Counted from the first letter of the stretch, positions 26,496 through 35,170 are shown. The stretch is DNA of 64,000 nt from Mucilaginibacter sp. SG564 (GCF_013149275.1 NZ_JABGNA010000004.1:409902-473901), one strand, 5' to 3'. Notes: a model not told the origin generated them from the sequence alone. Program-made: numbers and translations.

Positions 26496-27254
26496 ATGAG
26501 TACAAATAAAATAGCTTTGATTACCGGCGGCAGCCGTGGCTTAGGCAAAAACGCGGCCCAGCACCTGGCCAAAAAAGGTATTGATGTGATACTTACCTAT
26601 CGCAGTAAAAAAGAGGAAGCGGAAGAAGTTGTGGCATCTATTGAAAAATTGGGTCGAAAAGCGGCCGCATTGCAATTGGATACCAGTGTGGTTAAATCAT
26701 TTGATGGTTTTATCAGTCAGCTTACCGCGTTGCTACAGGAAAAATGGGGCCGTGGCACTTTTGATTTCCTGATCAATAACGCAGGTATCGACGCGGCATC
26801 GAAATTTGCCGAAACTACCGAAGAGGATTTTGATAACCTCATGAACATACACTTTAAAGGCGTTTACTTTTTAACCCAAAAAAGCTTGCCGGTTATTGCC
26901 GATGGTGGTCGTATCATCAACTTTTCAACCGGCCTGGCCCGATTTTCGACCCCTGGTTATGCCGCTTATGCTTCGATGAAAGGCGCTATTGAGGTATTGA
27001 CCAAATATCTTGCAAAAGAGCTTGGCCCACGCGGTATCGCGGCCAATGTGGTTGCTCCTGGCATTATTGAAACCGATTTTACCAAAGAGGCATTTTCGCA
27101 CGAAGGCATGCATGACCGGATCTCCAGCATTACCGCTTTAGGCAGACCAGGTATGCCCGATGATATTGGCGGCATTGTAGCCTTTTTATGTACCGAAGAA
27201 GCCCGTTGGATCAACGCGCAGCGTATTGAAGCTTCGGGTGGTATGTTCTTGTAA
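26496..27254 (+). CDS. SDR family NAD(P)-dependent oxidoreductase
   Basis: Classical SDR of 252 aa, FabG-like. Cofactor motif TGGSRGLG, NNAG in FLINNAGID, catalytic Ser in INFSTG, and Tyr/Lys in YAAYASMKGA. PGIIETDFTKEAF follows as expected. The basic residue after the first glycine motif suggests NADPH. The substrate is unknown. It is preceded by an AraC-type gene, one of three SDR/regulator neighbours in this window. Confidence 0.92.
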   Translation: MSTNKIALITGGSRGLGKNAAQHLAKKGIDVILTYRSKKEEAEEVVASIEKLGRKAAALQLDTSVVKSFDGFISQLTALLQEKWGRGTFDFLINNAGIDAASKFAETTEEDFDNLMNIHFKGVYFLTQKSLPVIADGGRIINFSTGLARFSTPGYAAYASMKGAIEVLTKYLAKELGPRGIAANVVAPGIIETDFTKEAFSHEGMHDRISSITALGRPGMPDDIGGIVAFLCTEEARWINAQRIEASGGMFL

Positions 27255-27278
27255 TTGATTGGCTTGCCTCTATTAACA

Positions 27279-27385
27279 AAAAGTGGGTTTACACGGTTTA
27301 CACTTTTCAGGGCTTACACGAGAATACATAATTGATAATCAATGAATTATATATATTTTCCCGAGAAATATGTAAACCCACTTTT
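27279..27385. repeat. intergenic inverted repeat with GGTTTACAC units, copy 1
   Basis: A perfect 15-bp inverted repeat (aaaagtgggtttaca 27279-27293; tgtaaacccactttt 27371-27385) frames 77 bases. Its left part carries GGTTTACAC twice in tandem followed by a third, degenerate unit. The stretch 27280-27318 matches 39650-39688 at 36 of 39 positions. No ORF. Confidence 0.75.
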
Positions 27386-27524
27386 GTATAAAATTATCGG
27401 CTAAATTTCAATTTAAGGGTAACACAATACCAAGGGCAGTTAATTTGATTTATGGCACAGCCACTTTTGTATAAATTCCAGCTGTCCTAACAAAACCCTA
27501 TCTTGCATAAAATAATATATCGAT

Positions 27525-28451
27525 ATGGAATTTGGCCGTGTTACCCCGCAAGAATTAGCTGCTGTTGATTTCACCCTTCCACCTGATACAGCGCTTACAT
27601 TAAGCACCCTGGCCTCTGCTAAAGGTAGTGAACCTATGCAAGTACGTGTAGGTTGCGCCAAGTGGGGGCGTAAAGAATGGGTTGGCCAAATCTATCCGCT
27701 AAAAACCAAAGAGGCCAATTTTCTGGACGAATATGTAAAGCATTTTGACTGTATTGAGCTTAACGCTACATTTTATAATGTTTATGGGCCCGATACCATT
27801 TTTAAATGGAAAGCCAAAGCCGAGAGTAACCCCGATTTTAAATTCTGTCCTAAATTTTCGCAAAGCATCAGTCACATCCGCAGGCTAAAAAACACCGAAG
27901 ATATTACCACCAGCTATTACGAAGGAGTTATGGCCTTTGGCGATAAACTGGGGCCTATGTTTTTACAACTGAGCGATAACTATACCCCCAAAAGTTTTCC
28001 CGAGTTAAAGACCTACCTGGAACAATTACCTAAAGATGTCCCAGTTTTTGTAGAACTAAGGCATAAGGAGTGGTTTGCTGTGCCAGAGAACAGCGAAAAG
28101 GTATTTAAGCTTTTTCACGATCTCAACATCGGCGCGGTAATTACCGATGCTACCGGGAGGCGCGATGTGGTACACATGAACCTGCCTACACCGCATGCTT
28201 TTATCCGATTTGTAGGTAACGGACTGGTTAACGGTAATTTTGATTCGGACAAGGCCCGTTTGGATGAATGGGTTACCCGCATTAAACAATGGCAGCAACA
28301 GGGTTTAAGATCGGTATGGTTTTTTATGCACCAGCACGATGAACGTTACTCGCCCATCCTGGCCGATTATGTGACCGATGAACTGAACAAAGCTTTAGGC
28401 ACAAAACTGCTCCGTCCTAAATTCATCGAAGCACAAAGCACCCTGTTTTAG
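27525..28451 (+). CDS. DUF72 (YecE-like) domain protein
   Basis: 308 aa. A 38-residue N-terminal extension precedes the DUF72 TIM-barrel-like domain (VRVGCAKWGRKEW, then FDCIELNATFY, MFLQLSDNYTP, VFVELRHKEWF, FIRFVGNG, and VWFFMHQHDE). These blocks are the family hallmarks. No reaction is established for DUF72. It overlaps the 3' end of the convergent DUF1345 gene by four bases. Confidence 0.92.
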   Translation: MEFGRVTPQELAAVDFTLPPDTALTLSTLASAKGSEPMQVRVGCAKWGRKEWVGQIYPLKTKEANFLDEYVKHFDCIELNATFYNVYGPDTIFKWKAKAESNPDFKFCPKFSQSISHIRRLKNTEDITTSYYEGVMAFGDKLGPMFLQLSDNYTPKSFPELKTYLEQLPKDVPVFVELRHKEWFAVPENSEKVFKLFHDLNIGAVITDATGRRDVVHMNLPTPHAFIRFVGNGLVNGNFDSDKARLDEWVTRIKQWQQQGLRSVWFFMHQHDERYSPILADYVTDELNKALGTKLLRPKFIEAQSTLF

Positions 28452-29143
28452 TTGGATACCAGGCCTGATATCACATTGATGCTCAGTGCTACTATAGCAG
28501 TATTAAAAGCGAAGGAGATCATACCGTGTATCCAGACCAGGCGCCGGATCTGGCGGGAAGATATCTCCACATCAGATACCTGGAAGGTCATGCCGATAAC
28601 AAAGGAGAAATAAACAAAGTCCAGATAGTCAGGCTGCTTTTCATCGCCCGGGAATTCAAGTCCGCCTAATGTTTTCTTTTTGCCATCATTGTCTGTATCA
28701 GTAGTATAATACATGTGTGCGTAACGCAGCGTAAATATAGTATGCACCAAAATCCAGGAAACAATAACCGATGCCATCCCCAGCAAAACATGACCGGTTA
28801 CAGCCTCTGCCGACAGATGTTTAGATGATTTTAGCAGGAAAAATATAGCCAGCATGCTCACCAGCGAAGATACGATCACAAACAAGAATATTAGCGTACG
28901 GCTGGAATCTTCTATCCGTGCAATTTTGCGTACCTCCATAGGGTGGGATGACAAGATGATCACCCAATCCATAATGATAATAGCTAAGGCGAAAGCTATC
29001 CAGGTAGTTAATATGACTGCTGGCGCGCTAAAATGCCCGATGGATAAAAACAATACAATGCCACTTATCCCTAAGGAAATAAGCATCCGGTAATGAGCAT
29101 CCAACCGGAACCACACTTTTGATTTGATTTTATTTGCAGGCAT
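28448..29143 (-). CDS. DUF1345 family membrane protein
   Basis: 231 aa with five hydrophobic segments. The family block is the C-terminal DYLDFVYFSFVIGMTFQVSDVEISS and the final helix. The function is unknown. It is convergent with and slightly overlaps the DUF72 gene; a dispersed repeat lies upstream of its start. Confidence 0.9.
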   Translation of the reverse strand: MPANKIKSKVWFRLDAHYRMLISLGISGIVLFLSIGHFSAPAVILTTWIAFALAIIIMDWVIILSSHPMEVRKIARIEDSSRTLIFLFVIVSSLVSMLAIFFLLKSSKHLSAEAVTGHVLLGMASVIVSWILVHTIFTLRYAHMYYTTDTDNDGKKKTLGGLEFPGDEKQPDYLDFVYFSFVIGMTFQVSDVEISSRQIRRLVWIHGMISFAFNTAIVALSINVISGLVSN

Positions 29144-29239
29144 AAGGCGAGTTTATACCGTAAATATGGTGATGAATTGTGTAGAATTAATGAACTATGT
29201 AAAAAAGAATCAAGAGTTGAGGTAATAGAGTCAGGAATC

Positions 29240-29305
29240 AAGAGATAAGAGCCAAGAAGCAAGAAAGGATTGTTTTTCTGTCTTGCTTCTTGGCTCTCAT
29301 CTCTT
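29240..29305. repeat. 24-bp inverted repeat, AGAATCAAGA-type dispersed element
   Basis: 29240-29263 and 29282-29305 are complementary at 23 of 24 positions (core gccaagaagcaag / cttgcttcttggc) with an 18-nt loop containing a T-run. It lies directly after the YwbE stop codon on the minus strand and can act as its terminator. The adjacent agagtcaggaatcaaga resembles the end of the element at 39591-39826. Confidence 0.75.
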
Positions 29306-29309
29306 ACTT

Positions 29310-29513
29310 CTATTCCTCATCTTCTACTATCCAAGCTACTCGGCCAACCTGCCCGTCATCTAACTGCACCTTGATACCGCGGGAATGATAAGCGGCGCTG
29401 GTGAGTAATCGTTTTACAAAACCGCGGGTAAGGGTTCCTGTACGCTGGTCTTTTTTCAGGATAATATCAACCTCCAGGCCTGGGTATATATCGCTTCTGT
29501 TTTGTCCATTCAT
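29310..29513 (-). CDS. ywbE: YwbE family protein
   Basis: 67 aa. The sequence MNGQNRSDIYPGLEV then VDIILKKDQRTGTLTRG and HPRGIKV-type (here HSRGIKV) L-D-D-G-QVGRV is the compact beta-barrel signature of the YwbE/DUF2196 family. The length is normal. The function is unknown. It follows argH on the same strand with a gap of 45 bases. Confidence 0.9.
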   Translation of the reverse strand: MNGQNRSDIYPGLEVDIILKKDQRTGTLTRGFVKRLLTSAAYHSRGIKVQLDDGQVGRVAWIVEDEE

Positions 29514-29558
29514 GACCGTTGATCTATGTTGATTTTTATGATTCCGTTGATTTGTCGC

Positions 29559-30893
29559 CTACCTCACCAGTTCTTTTATCGCTGTATCAACTTTTCCAAA
29601 ATCAAAATTGATTAGCAATTTATCAAAGGCAGCGATAATTTGCTCGTTACCCAGGTTACCAATGCTGCCCTCATGGGTATGGCTTACGGTTTTGTCGGGG
29701 TTAAAATCGCCCTGCTCAATAGCCAGGCCTATTTGTTTGTAGGCATCACGGAAAGGCGTACCGTTTAGTACCATGCGGTTCACTTCTTCCACGCTGAAGA
29801 GGTAAGCGTATTTGGGATCTTTCAGTATATCGGTATTTACACTGATGTTTTGCAGCATAAAAGTGGCCATATGCAGGCAGTTTTTCAGATCAGCAAAAGC
29901 AGGGAACAACAACTCCTTCAGTAATTGCAGCTCGCGGTGATAGCCCGATGGCAGGTTGGTGGTCATCATGGCCACATCGGTTGGTAGTGCCTGCAGGCGA
30001 TTACATTTGCCGCGCATAATTTCCCAAACATCGGGATTCTTTTTATGCGGCATAATGCTGCTGCCGGTGGTGAGTGTGTCCGGGTAGCTTACAAAAGCAA
30101 AATTCTGGCTCAGGTATAAAGCCTGATCCATCGCCATTTTAGCCAGCGTGGCCGCTACAGATGATAAAGCCTGGGCAATGATTCTTTCCGTTTTGCCGCG
30201 ACCCATCTGGGCGTATACCACGTTATAATTTAAGCTATCAAAACCCAGCAATTGAGTGGTTAAAGTACGGTTTAACGGAAAGGACGAGCCATAACCAGCT
30301 GCCGAACCCAACGGATTTTTATTGGTGATGCGATATGCCGCCAAAACAAGTTCCAGGTCGTCGGCCAGGCTTTCGGCATAGGCACCAAACCACAAACCGA
30401 ATGACGATGGCATGGCTATTTGCAAATGCGTATAGCCAGGCAATAAAACATCTTTATGTTTTTCGCTAAGAGAGATCAATTGCCTAAACAGCGCTTCTGT
30501 TTCTTCAACCACCTGTTGCAACTGATTGCGGAAAAATAGTTTCAGATCAACCAGCACCTGATCATTACGGGAGCGGCCGCTATGAATTTTTTTACCGGCA
30601 TCGCCAATACGCTGGGTAAGCAGCAGCTCTACCTGCGAGTGTACGTCCTCTACCCCATCTTCGATGGTAAAACCGCCTTTTTCAATATCGGCATATATGG
30701 CTTTTAACTCGCGTTGTACCAGGTCAAGATCGGCAGCGTCCATCAATCCTATGCTTTGCAACATACGGGTGTGGGCCAATGAGCCTAATACATCAAAGGC
30801 TGCCATTTGCTCATCAAATTCCCTGTCGCGGCCAACAGTAAAGTTCTCTACCAGTTCATTTACATTGGTAGTTTTTTGCCATAACTTACTCAT
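29559..30893 (-). CDS. argH: argininosuccinate lyase
   Basis: Cleaves argininosuccinate to arginine and fumarate, the last step of arginine synthesis. 444 aa, the usual size. Signature GSSIMPHKKNPD with the catalytic Ser, the early block GGFTIEDGVEDVHSQVE, and HSGRSRNDQV are all present. Started at ATG 30893 (MSKLWQKTTN). No other arg genes are in the window; in this phylum argH is often at the end of a separate arg cluster, so here it is isolated. Confidence 0.96.
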   Translation of the reverse strand: MSKLWQKTTNVNELVENFTVGRDREFDEQMAAFDVLGSLAHTRMLQSIGLMDAADLDLVQRELKAIYADIEKGGFTIEDGVEDVHSQVELLLTQRIGDAGKKIHSGRSRNDQVLVDLKLFFRNQLQQVVEETEALFRQLISLSEKHKDVLLPGYTHLQIAMPSSFGLWFGAYAESLADDLELVLAAYRITNKNPLGSAAGYGSSFPLNRTLTTQLLGFDSLNYNVVYAQMGRGKTERIIAQALSSVAATLAKMAMDQALYLSQNFAFVSYPDTLTTGSSIMPHKKNPDVWEIMRGKCNRLQALPTDVAMMTTNLPSGYHRELQLLKELLFPAFADLKNCLHMATFMLQNISVNTDILKDPKYAYLFSVEEVNRMVLNGTPFRDAYKQIGLAIEQGDFNPDKTVSHTHEGSIGNLGNEQIIAAFDKLLINFDFGKVDTAIKELVR

Positions 30894-31059
30894 GGTGCAA
30901 ATATGTGCATTAATGATAAATAAACGCTAAAAAATGAATAATCGTTAAACAAACATTAAACCTTTTTACTATTTATAAGTCGTGAATAATACGAACATTT
31001 CACAATCTGTTTAATCTTATTTAATACTTTAAACCTATCTTGATTATCATTTTGTACTT

Positions 31060-32415
31060 ATGAAAAACAACATCTACCTTATTATTATCGCTGCCTTATT
31101 GCTGAGTGCCTGTTCAAAGAAAAATGACATGCCATCTTACCCACCGCCCGCCAAAGCAGTTATCAAAGATTCCGGCACTATCCCTTTCAAAATAGCTCCT
31201 TTGGCCGATAACCAGGTACAAGTTTTTCTGCGGATAGATCAGCAGCCTGTCCCTTCAAAAATAATCCTTAAACAGGATACCAATACCTTGCAAACCGCAA
31301 CCATATCCAAAAACAACAACTATTACTCGGCTGTTATTAATTATACTTTTAAGCCGGGTGTTAAGTATAATTTCAAAGTTCAAGCTGTTGCTACTTCAGA
31401 TACTATCCGTCAATTCAGCATTAATAATTATACCCACCAGTTTGTACATGCTTTTAGTTATAAAAAACTATTGGATCTGAAACAAAGCCTGGGGCCTAAG
31501 GCAGCCGACCTCTCGCCATCCAGAAACTATTTATTTATAACCGATGATGTAAATAATGTACTTTATACCAAAAGATTATCATTAAAAACTTTTGCAGTGG
31601 ATGTTATCAGCGATAAATTACCATCCACCTTTGTAAGGGCAGCATCTGATGATGAGTTACTTATTTACGGTGATAAAAGTACGGCCAATGTTCCGCAAGT
31701 AACCATTGACCCGGGCAGCGACCGTGTGCCGCTGGCCAGGTATGACATCAATACCCAAAAATCAACTTTTGTTGATTTTGTATCTTACGATTATGGCCGG
31801 ATATCCCGTGTGGTAAATAATCATGTACTGGTAACTAACCCCATATTTGAAGATAAAACGGTTTCCCTTGTGAATCTTAGCGATCTGTCAAAAGTGAAAT
31901 ATTCATTGGATAACTTCGATTTTGTACGCATAAATGAGTATAGCACTAATCATATTCTGTGTGCTAATAATTTGATCAATACCGCCAATGGCTCCATATC
32001 AACGCCTCTAAATCTCGATCAAAACTCAGGTATAATTGATATTGATAACGCATCGGGCTATGCCTTTGTGAGTTCAGCAAAAGGCACTTCCGCTAATGAT
32101 CTGTTAACCGCTTTCAGCATTTATAAAGATGGTTCCCTCGTATACCAATCTGCCTACGTGCACGGAAATCAAACTTATTTTCCGGTGATAGCTAATATAA
32201 AAAGTGATATTTTAACTTTTTATAGGTGTTTCGACTACAATACCCAGGTACAGATAGACGGTTATTACACTTTAAACCTTAAGACTAAAGAAATAAAACT
32301 TATTCAGGCTGATAGTAATAGTACGCTTGCCGTAAGGAGTGATTATCAGTTTCAAGACGGCAGCATCATATCTGTAAGAGCCGATGGTGTATATCGAATA
32401 GCCCCTGCCAACTAA
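31060..32415 (+). CDS. hypothetical lipoprotein, beta-propeller-like
   Basis: 451 aa with a lipoprotein signal (IIAALLLSAC, Cys at SACSKK) and a proline-rich linker (PSYPPPAKA). Residues about 45-130 form an Ig-like strand region. The remainder has repeated strand-turn units ending in short hydrophobic strands (LLIYGDKS, FVSSAKG, SIISVRADGVYRI), as in a beta-propeller. I do not recognise a family. It is transcribed divergently from argH. Confidence 0.75.
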   Translation: MKNNIYLIIIAALLLSACSKKNDMPSYPPPAKAVIKDSGTIPFKIAPLADNQVQVFLRIDQQPVPSKIILKQDTNTLQTATISKNNNYYSAVINYTFKPGVKYNFKVQAVATSDTIRQFSINNYTHQFVHAFSYKKLLDLKQSLGPKAADLSPSRNYLFITDDVNNVLYTKRLSLKTFAVDVISDKLPSTFVRAASDDELLIYGDKSTANVPQVTIDPGSDRVPLARYDINTQKSTFVDFVSYDYGRISRVVNNHVLVTNPIFEDKTVSLVNLSDLSKVKYSLDNFDFVRINEYSTNHILCANNLINTANGSISTPLNLDQNSGIIDIDNASGYAFVSSAKGTSANDLLTAFSIYKDGSLVYQSAYVHGNQTYFPVIANIKSDILTFYRCFDYNTQVQIDGYYTLNLKTKEIKLIQADSNSTLAVRSDYQFQDGSIISVRADGVYRIAPAN

Positions 32416-32507
32416 TTTTAATCAGCTGAAATTAAGCCAGATAAATATAAAGTACAATTAGTTCACAAATATTCTACTAATTCTATAGGAATTATATAAA
32501 TAGTTTT

Positions 32508-32515
32508 TATATTTG
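32508..32515 (+). promoter_or_regulatory. -7 promoter box of the riboswitch transcript
   Basis: TATATTTG matches TAnnTTTG exactly and would start transcription near 32521, about 28 bases before the riboswitch aptamer. This supports the riboswitch being transcribed on its own. Confidence 0.6.
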
Positions 32516-32548
32516 CACTGTCAACAACGACAAATAGTTCTTTATTAC

Positions 32549-32655
32549 GCTTATCAAGAAAGACTGAGGGAAAGGCCCAAAGACGTCTTAGCAACCTGTA
32601 CATCCGCATAATGTAAAAGGTGCTAATTCCTGCTCCGTATAGGAGAAAGATAAAC
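32549..32655 (+). promoter_or_regulatory. SAM-I riboswitch aptamer
   Basis: All main elements of the S-box are visible. P1 is ttatc/gataa. ttatcaagaaagactgaggg and ggccc form P2 with its internal loop (aagac/gtctt, ggg/ccc). gcaacc is the conserved junction. P3 is tacat/atgta. aaggtgctaattcctgc is the near-invariant SAM-binding strand, and P4 is ctcc/ggag. It normally controls methionine or SAM synthesis genes. Here the next transcribed element is a tRNA-Cys 52 bases on, with a 10-T run (32695-32704) between them. No methionine gene follows on this strand. Confidence 0.92.
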
Positions 32656-32706
32656 AAAGATCTTACCCTTCTAATCTTCCATAAGTGATTTATAGTTTTT
32701 TTTTAA

Positions 32707-32777
32707 AGTCGCGTGACCGAGAGGATAGGTTAAGGTCTGCAAAACCTTCTACGGCAGTTCGAATCTGCCCGCGACGT
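32707..32777 (+). tRNA. tRNA-Cys (GCA)
   Basis: Cloverleaf of 71 nt: anticodon stem aaggt/acctt with loop CTGCAAA (anticodon GCA), T-arm ggcag-ttcgaat-ctgcc, D-arm acc/ggt and U73 discriminator, as expected for tRNA-Cys. Acceptor positions 2-7 pair perfectly (gtcgcg/cgcgac), but position 1 is A and position 72 is G, which is a mismatch. CCA is not encoded. Confidence 0.88.
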
Positions 32778-32947
32778 CAAATTTCCCCCTCATTATTTCC
32801 TTAAAATTCACACTGTATCTGGTCTAAAATCAGAGATAAGGGGCATGTTTTATTCATATCCGGATAGTAAGTTCTATATCAGGTACCAATTAGTTTGATG
32901 AACGAATGCATAGATAAAAGATCTTTGTTCTTTGATTCAACGATCTT

Positions 32948-33688
32948 TTATCTATTCTTAGGGTCAATTTCGTTTAGTTTATCAAACGCTATATCCATCC
33001 AGGTTTCGGAAACATGATTAAGCGCGTTCTTCAGCTCTTCGGCCCATTGTGCGGATATAAACTCCAGATCCTTTTTCTCATAACGCTGCTCCACCAGCTC
33101 AAAGCTGTCTTTTTTATACAATGCCACATCAATCGGAAAATCAACATCGTTGGCGCTCACCCGGGTAGAATCAAACGACAGGAAACCTGTTTTAAGGGCC
33201 AATCTCAAGCTAGAGTTTTCGGTAAGTGTACGGTTTAAAATAGCCTTGCCATGAGCAGCATTCCCGATAACCACATAGGGCGATCCTTCGTCCAGCTCAA
33301 CCCAGTTACCTTCGGGATAAAGCAAAAACAATTTATGTTCATCATCATCTTTAAGCTGCCCGCCAATGATAGTATTAAGATCGAACCGGAAACCAGCCTG
33401 TTCCAGTGCAGCTTTGTCTTCCTCGGCAGCCTGTTTTACCTGTTCGCCAAAGGCATTTACTGCCTTATACAGTTTATTAAACTCCCGGCTTTCCAACTGC
33501 TCGGTAAAATAAGTGATGGCTTTATCACGTATGGAGCGCAAACCGCTGGTCATGATAAAAAGCGAAAAATGATCTTTTTGCGCTATCGTGATCTTCTTTT
33601 TTATGGTAGTATCGGTTCCCGAAGTAATGCGGGTATCAGCAATAGCCAGCAAACCCTCTTTAACTTTAATTCCCAGGCAATAGGTCAT
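32948..33688 (-). CDS. proteasome-type peptidase of the Anbu family
   Basis: N-terminal-nucleophile hydrolase of 246 aa. I start it at ATG 33688 because MTYCLGIKVKEG is the canonical Anbu N-terminus, with Thr2 as nucleophile after Met removal; an upstream Met at 33787 would bury the nucleophile. LAIADTRITSGTD, FIMTSGLRS and IGNAAHGKAILNR are family blocks. Anbu is commonly found beside transglutaminase-like, alpha-E and ATP-grasp genes; none is present here. The role is unknown, probably peptide trimming or protein quality control. Confidence 0.9.
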   Translation of the reverse strand: MTYCLGIKVKEGLLAIADTRITSGTDTTIKKKITIAQKDHFSLFIMTSGLRSIRDKAITYFTEQLESREFNKLYKAVNAFGEQVKQAAEEDKAALEQAGFRFDLNTIIGGQLKDDDEHKLFLLYPEGNWVELDEGSPYVVIGNAAHGKAILNRTLTENSSLRLALKTGFLSFDSTRVSANDVDFPIDVALYKKDSFELVEQRYEKKDLEFISAQWAEELKNALNHVSETWMDIAFDKLNEIDPKNR

Positions 33689-33817
33689 CTTAAAAATGCA
33701 ATGCGTTAAAAATTCCGAAAAAGCCAAAGTAATTAAATATTGGGAGATTGTGCAGAGCATGGATAATTTGATGCCAGCTACTGGCAATTCCGAAAAATCA
33801 ATTGTATAAGTTCAACT

Positions 33818-33904
33818 ATGAATATTTTAAAAAAATTGGCTAAATCGTTATTATTCGGTATTCTTGGCCTTACGCATTACCCCGGCGTACCTGCATCCTC
33901 ATAA
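33818..33904 (+). CDS. possible 28-aa peptide before the acyltransferase gene
   Basis: A short frame starting with ATG and reading MNILKKLAKSLLFGILGLTH then YPGVPASS, ending 11 bases before the acyltransferase start. It is basic and amphipathic with a hydrophobic core, like a small membrane peptide. There is no independent evidence that it is translated. Confidence 0.3.
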   Translation: MNILKKLAKSLLFGILGLTHYPGVPASS

Positions 33905-33915
33905 AACAAACATCA

Positions 33916-35004
33916 ATGACCGAACACAAACTCAATCCCGGGATCCTTAAAACCAAACAGCATTTTGAAATTCTTGACGGCCTGCGCGGCGTAGCGGCTG
34001 TGGCCGTGGTGATCTTCCATTTTATGGAAATAGCCTACTCCGATTACAGCCAAAACTTTATAGGCCATGGTTTCCTGGCGGTCGATTTTTTCTTTTGCCT
34101 GTCTGGCTTTGTAATTGGCTATGCTTACGATGATCGTATTGGTAAAATGGGGATCATGGAGTTTTTTAAATCGAGGATCACCAGGCTGCACCCCCTTGTT
34201 ATTTTTGGTTCGGTACTAGGTTTGTTAGCCTTTTTGTTTGATCCGTTTGGTGGTCATCCGGAGCTATACAGCGCAGGCAGGCTGATATTGCTATTTTTAC
34301 TGTCTATACTACTTATCCCTTTCCCAGAGATGTCTGACCGTTATTTTAATCAATTCGGTTTTAACGCCCCTGCATGGTCGCTGTTTTGGGAGTATATAGC
34401 CAATATTGTTTATGCCTTTGTGCTTTGCCGGGCTCATAAGCGTGTATTGTTTGTGCTTGCTATATTGGCGGCACTGAGTATTTGTTTTGTAGCGCAGCAC
34501 TCCGGCAACCTGATGGGCGGCTGGGGTAAGGGCAATTTTGGGGACGGTGGTGCACGCATCAGCTATTCGTTTTTAGCCGGTTTGCTGGTATACCGCTTCA
34601 ATTGGATCATTAAAAACAAGCTGGGCTTTTTGGGCTTGGCGGTGTTGCTGGCCCTCGCCTTCCTGATGCCTTTCTCTACCAAATGGAACTGGCTTACCGA
34701 ACCGCTGGTGGTAATTTTTTATTTCCCTCTTTTAATTGCACTGGGCGCGGGAGCCGTGCTAACGCAAGGCGTAAAAAAATTGTGTGTATTCGCCGGAAAT
34801 GTATCATACCCCTTGTACATGACCCATTATGCGGTGATGTGGATGTTTGGAAACTATTACGCCGCCCACAAACCAGGTCCGGGGCAACTGGGGCTTATTA
34901 TCCCGATATCGGTCATATTGCTGGTTGGAATAGCTTATTTGGTGATGGTAATTTATGATATCCCCGTACGGAAATACCTTACGAGCAAAAGGAAACAGGT
35001 TTAA
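33916..35004 (+). CDS. acyltransferase 3 family membrane protein (OafA/YrhL type)
   Basis: 362 aa with about ten membrane segments. The family motifs are LDGLRGVAAVAVVIFH (with the catalytic-type His following) and GHGFLAVDFFFCLSGFVIG. ITRLHPLV carries the conserved Arg-x-x-His-Pro type motif. Members move acetyl or other acyl groups onto surface polysaccharides or antibiotics. No polysaccharide locus is adjacent, so the acceptor is unknown. Confidence 0.92.
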   Translation: MTEHKLNPGILKTKQHFEILDGLRGVAAVAVVIFHFMEIAYSDYSQNFIGHGFLAVDFFFCLSGFVIGYAYDDRIGKMGIMEFFKSRITRLHPLVIFGSVLGLLAFLFDPFGGHPELYSAGRLILLFLLSILLIPFPEMSDRYFNQFGFNAPAWSLFWEYIANIVYAFVLCRAHKRVLFVLAILAALSICFVAQHSGNLMGGWGKGNFGDGGARISYSFLAGLLVYRFNWIIKNKLGFLGLAVLLALAFLMPFSTKWNWLTEPLVVIFYFPLLIALGAGAVLTQGVKKLCVFAGNVSYPLYMTHYAVMWMFGNYYAAHKPGPGQLGLIIPISVILLVGIAYLVMVIYDIPVRKYLTSKRKQV

Positions 35005-35047
35005 ATATTGACCATACCCCTAACTTCTCGTATATTTATATCAAACG

Positions 35048-35086
35048 ACAGCCCGGCTCCTTTTTCAGGAAGACCGGGCTGTTTGG
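35048..35086 (+). terminator. terminator after the acyltransferase gene
   Basis: Nine-base GC-rich perfect stem (acagcccgg 35048-35056; ccgggctgt 35074-35082) followed by ttggtt. It lies 43 bases after the stop and before the convergent bestrophin gene. Confidence 0.75.
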
Positions 35087-35170
35087 TTAAGGCAACAGGA
35101 GAGCCAAAAACCTACCGTTTAACATACAATCATCTATTTATCAAATATTTAAAACTCATTTAACCGGTTA

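Noticed and set aside
27279..27475. CRISPR-like array suspected from repeated GGTTTACAC and CCACTTTTGTATAAA
   Set aside because: The units are too short and unevenly spaced, there are only two or three, and no cas gene is near.
32463..32657. Minus-strand open frame of about 64 codons
   Set aside because: It lies antisense to the SAM-I riboswitch, whose conserved RNA sequence explains the region, and it has no protein-like features beyond chance.
33689..33787. N-terminal extension of the Anbu peptidase
   Set aside because: It would bury the Thr nucleophile that must follow the initiator Met.
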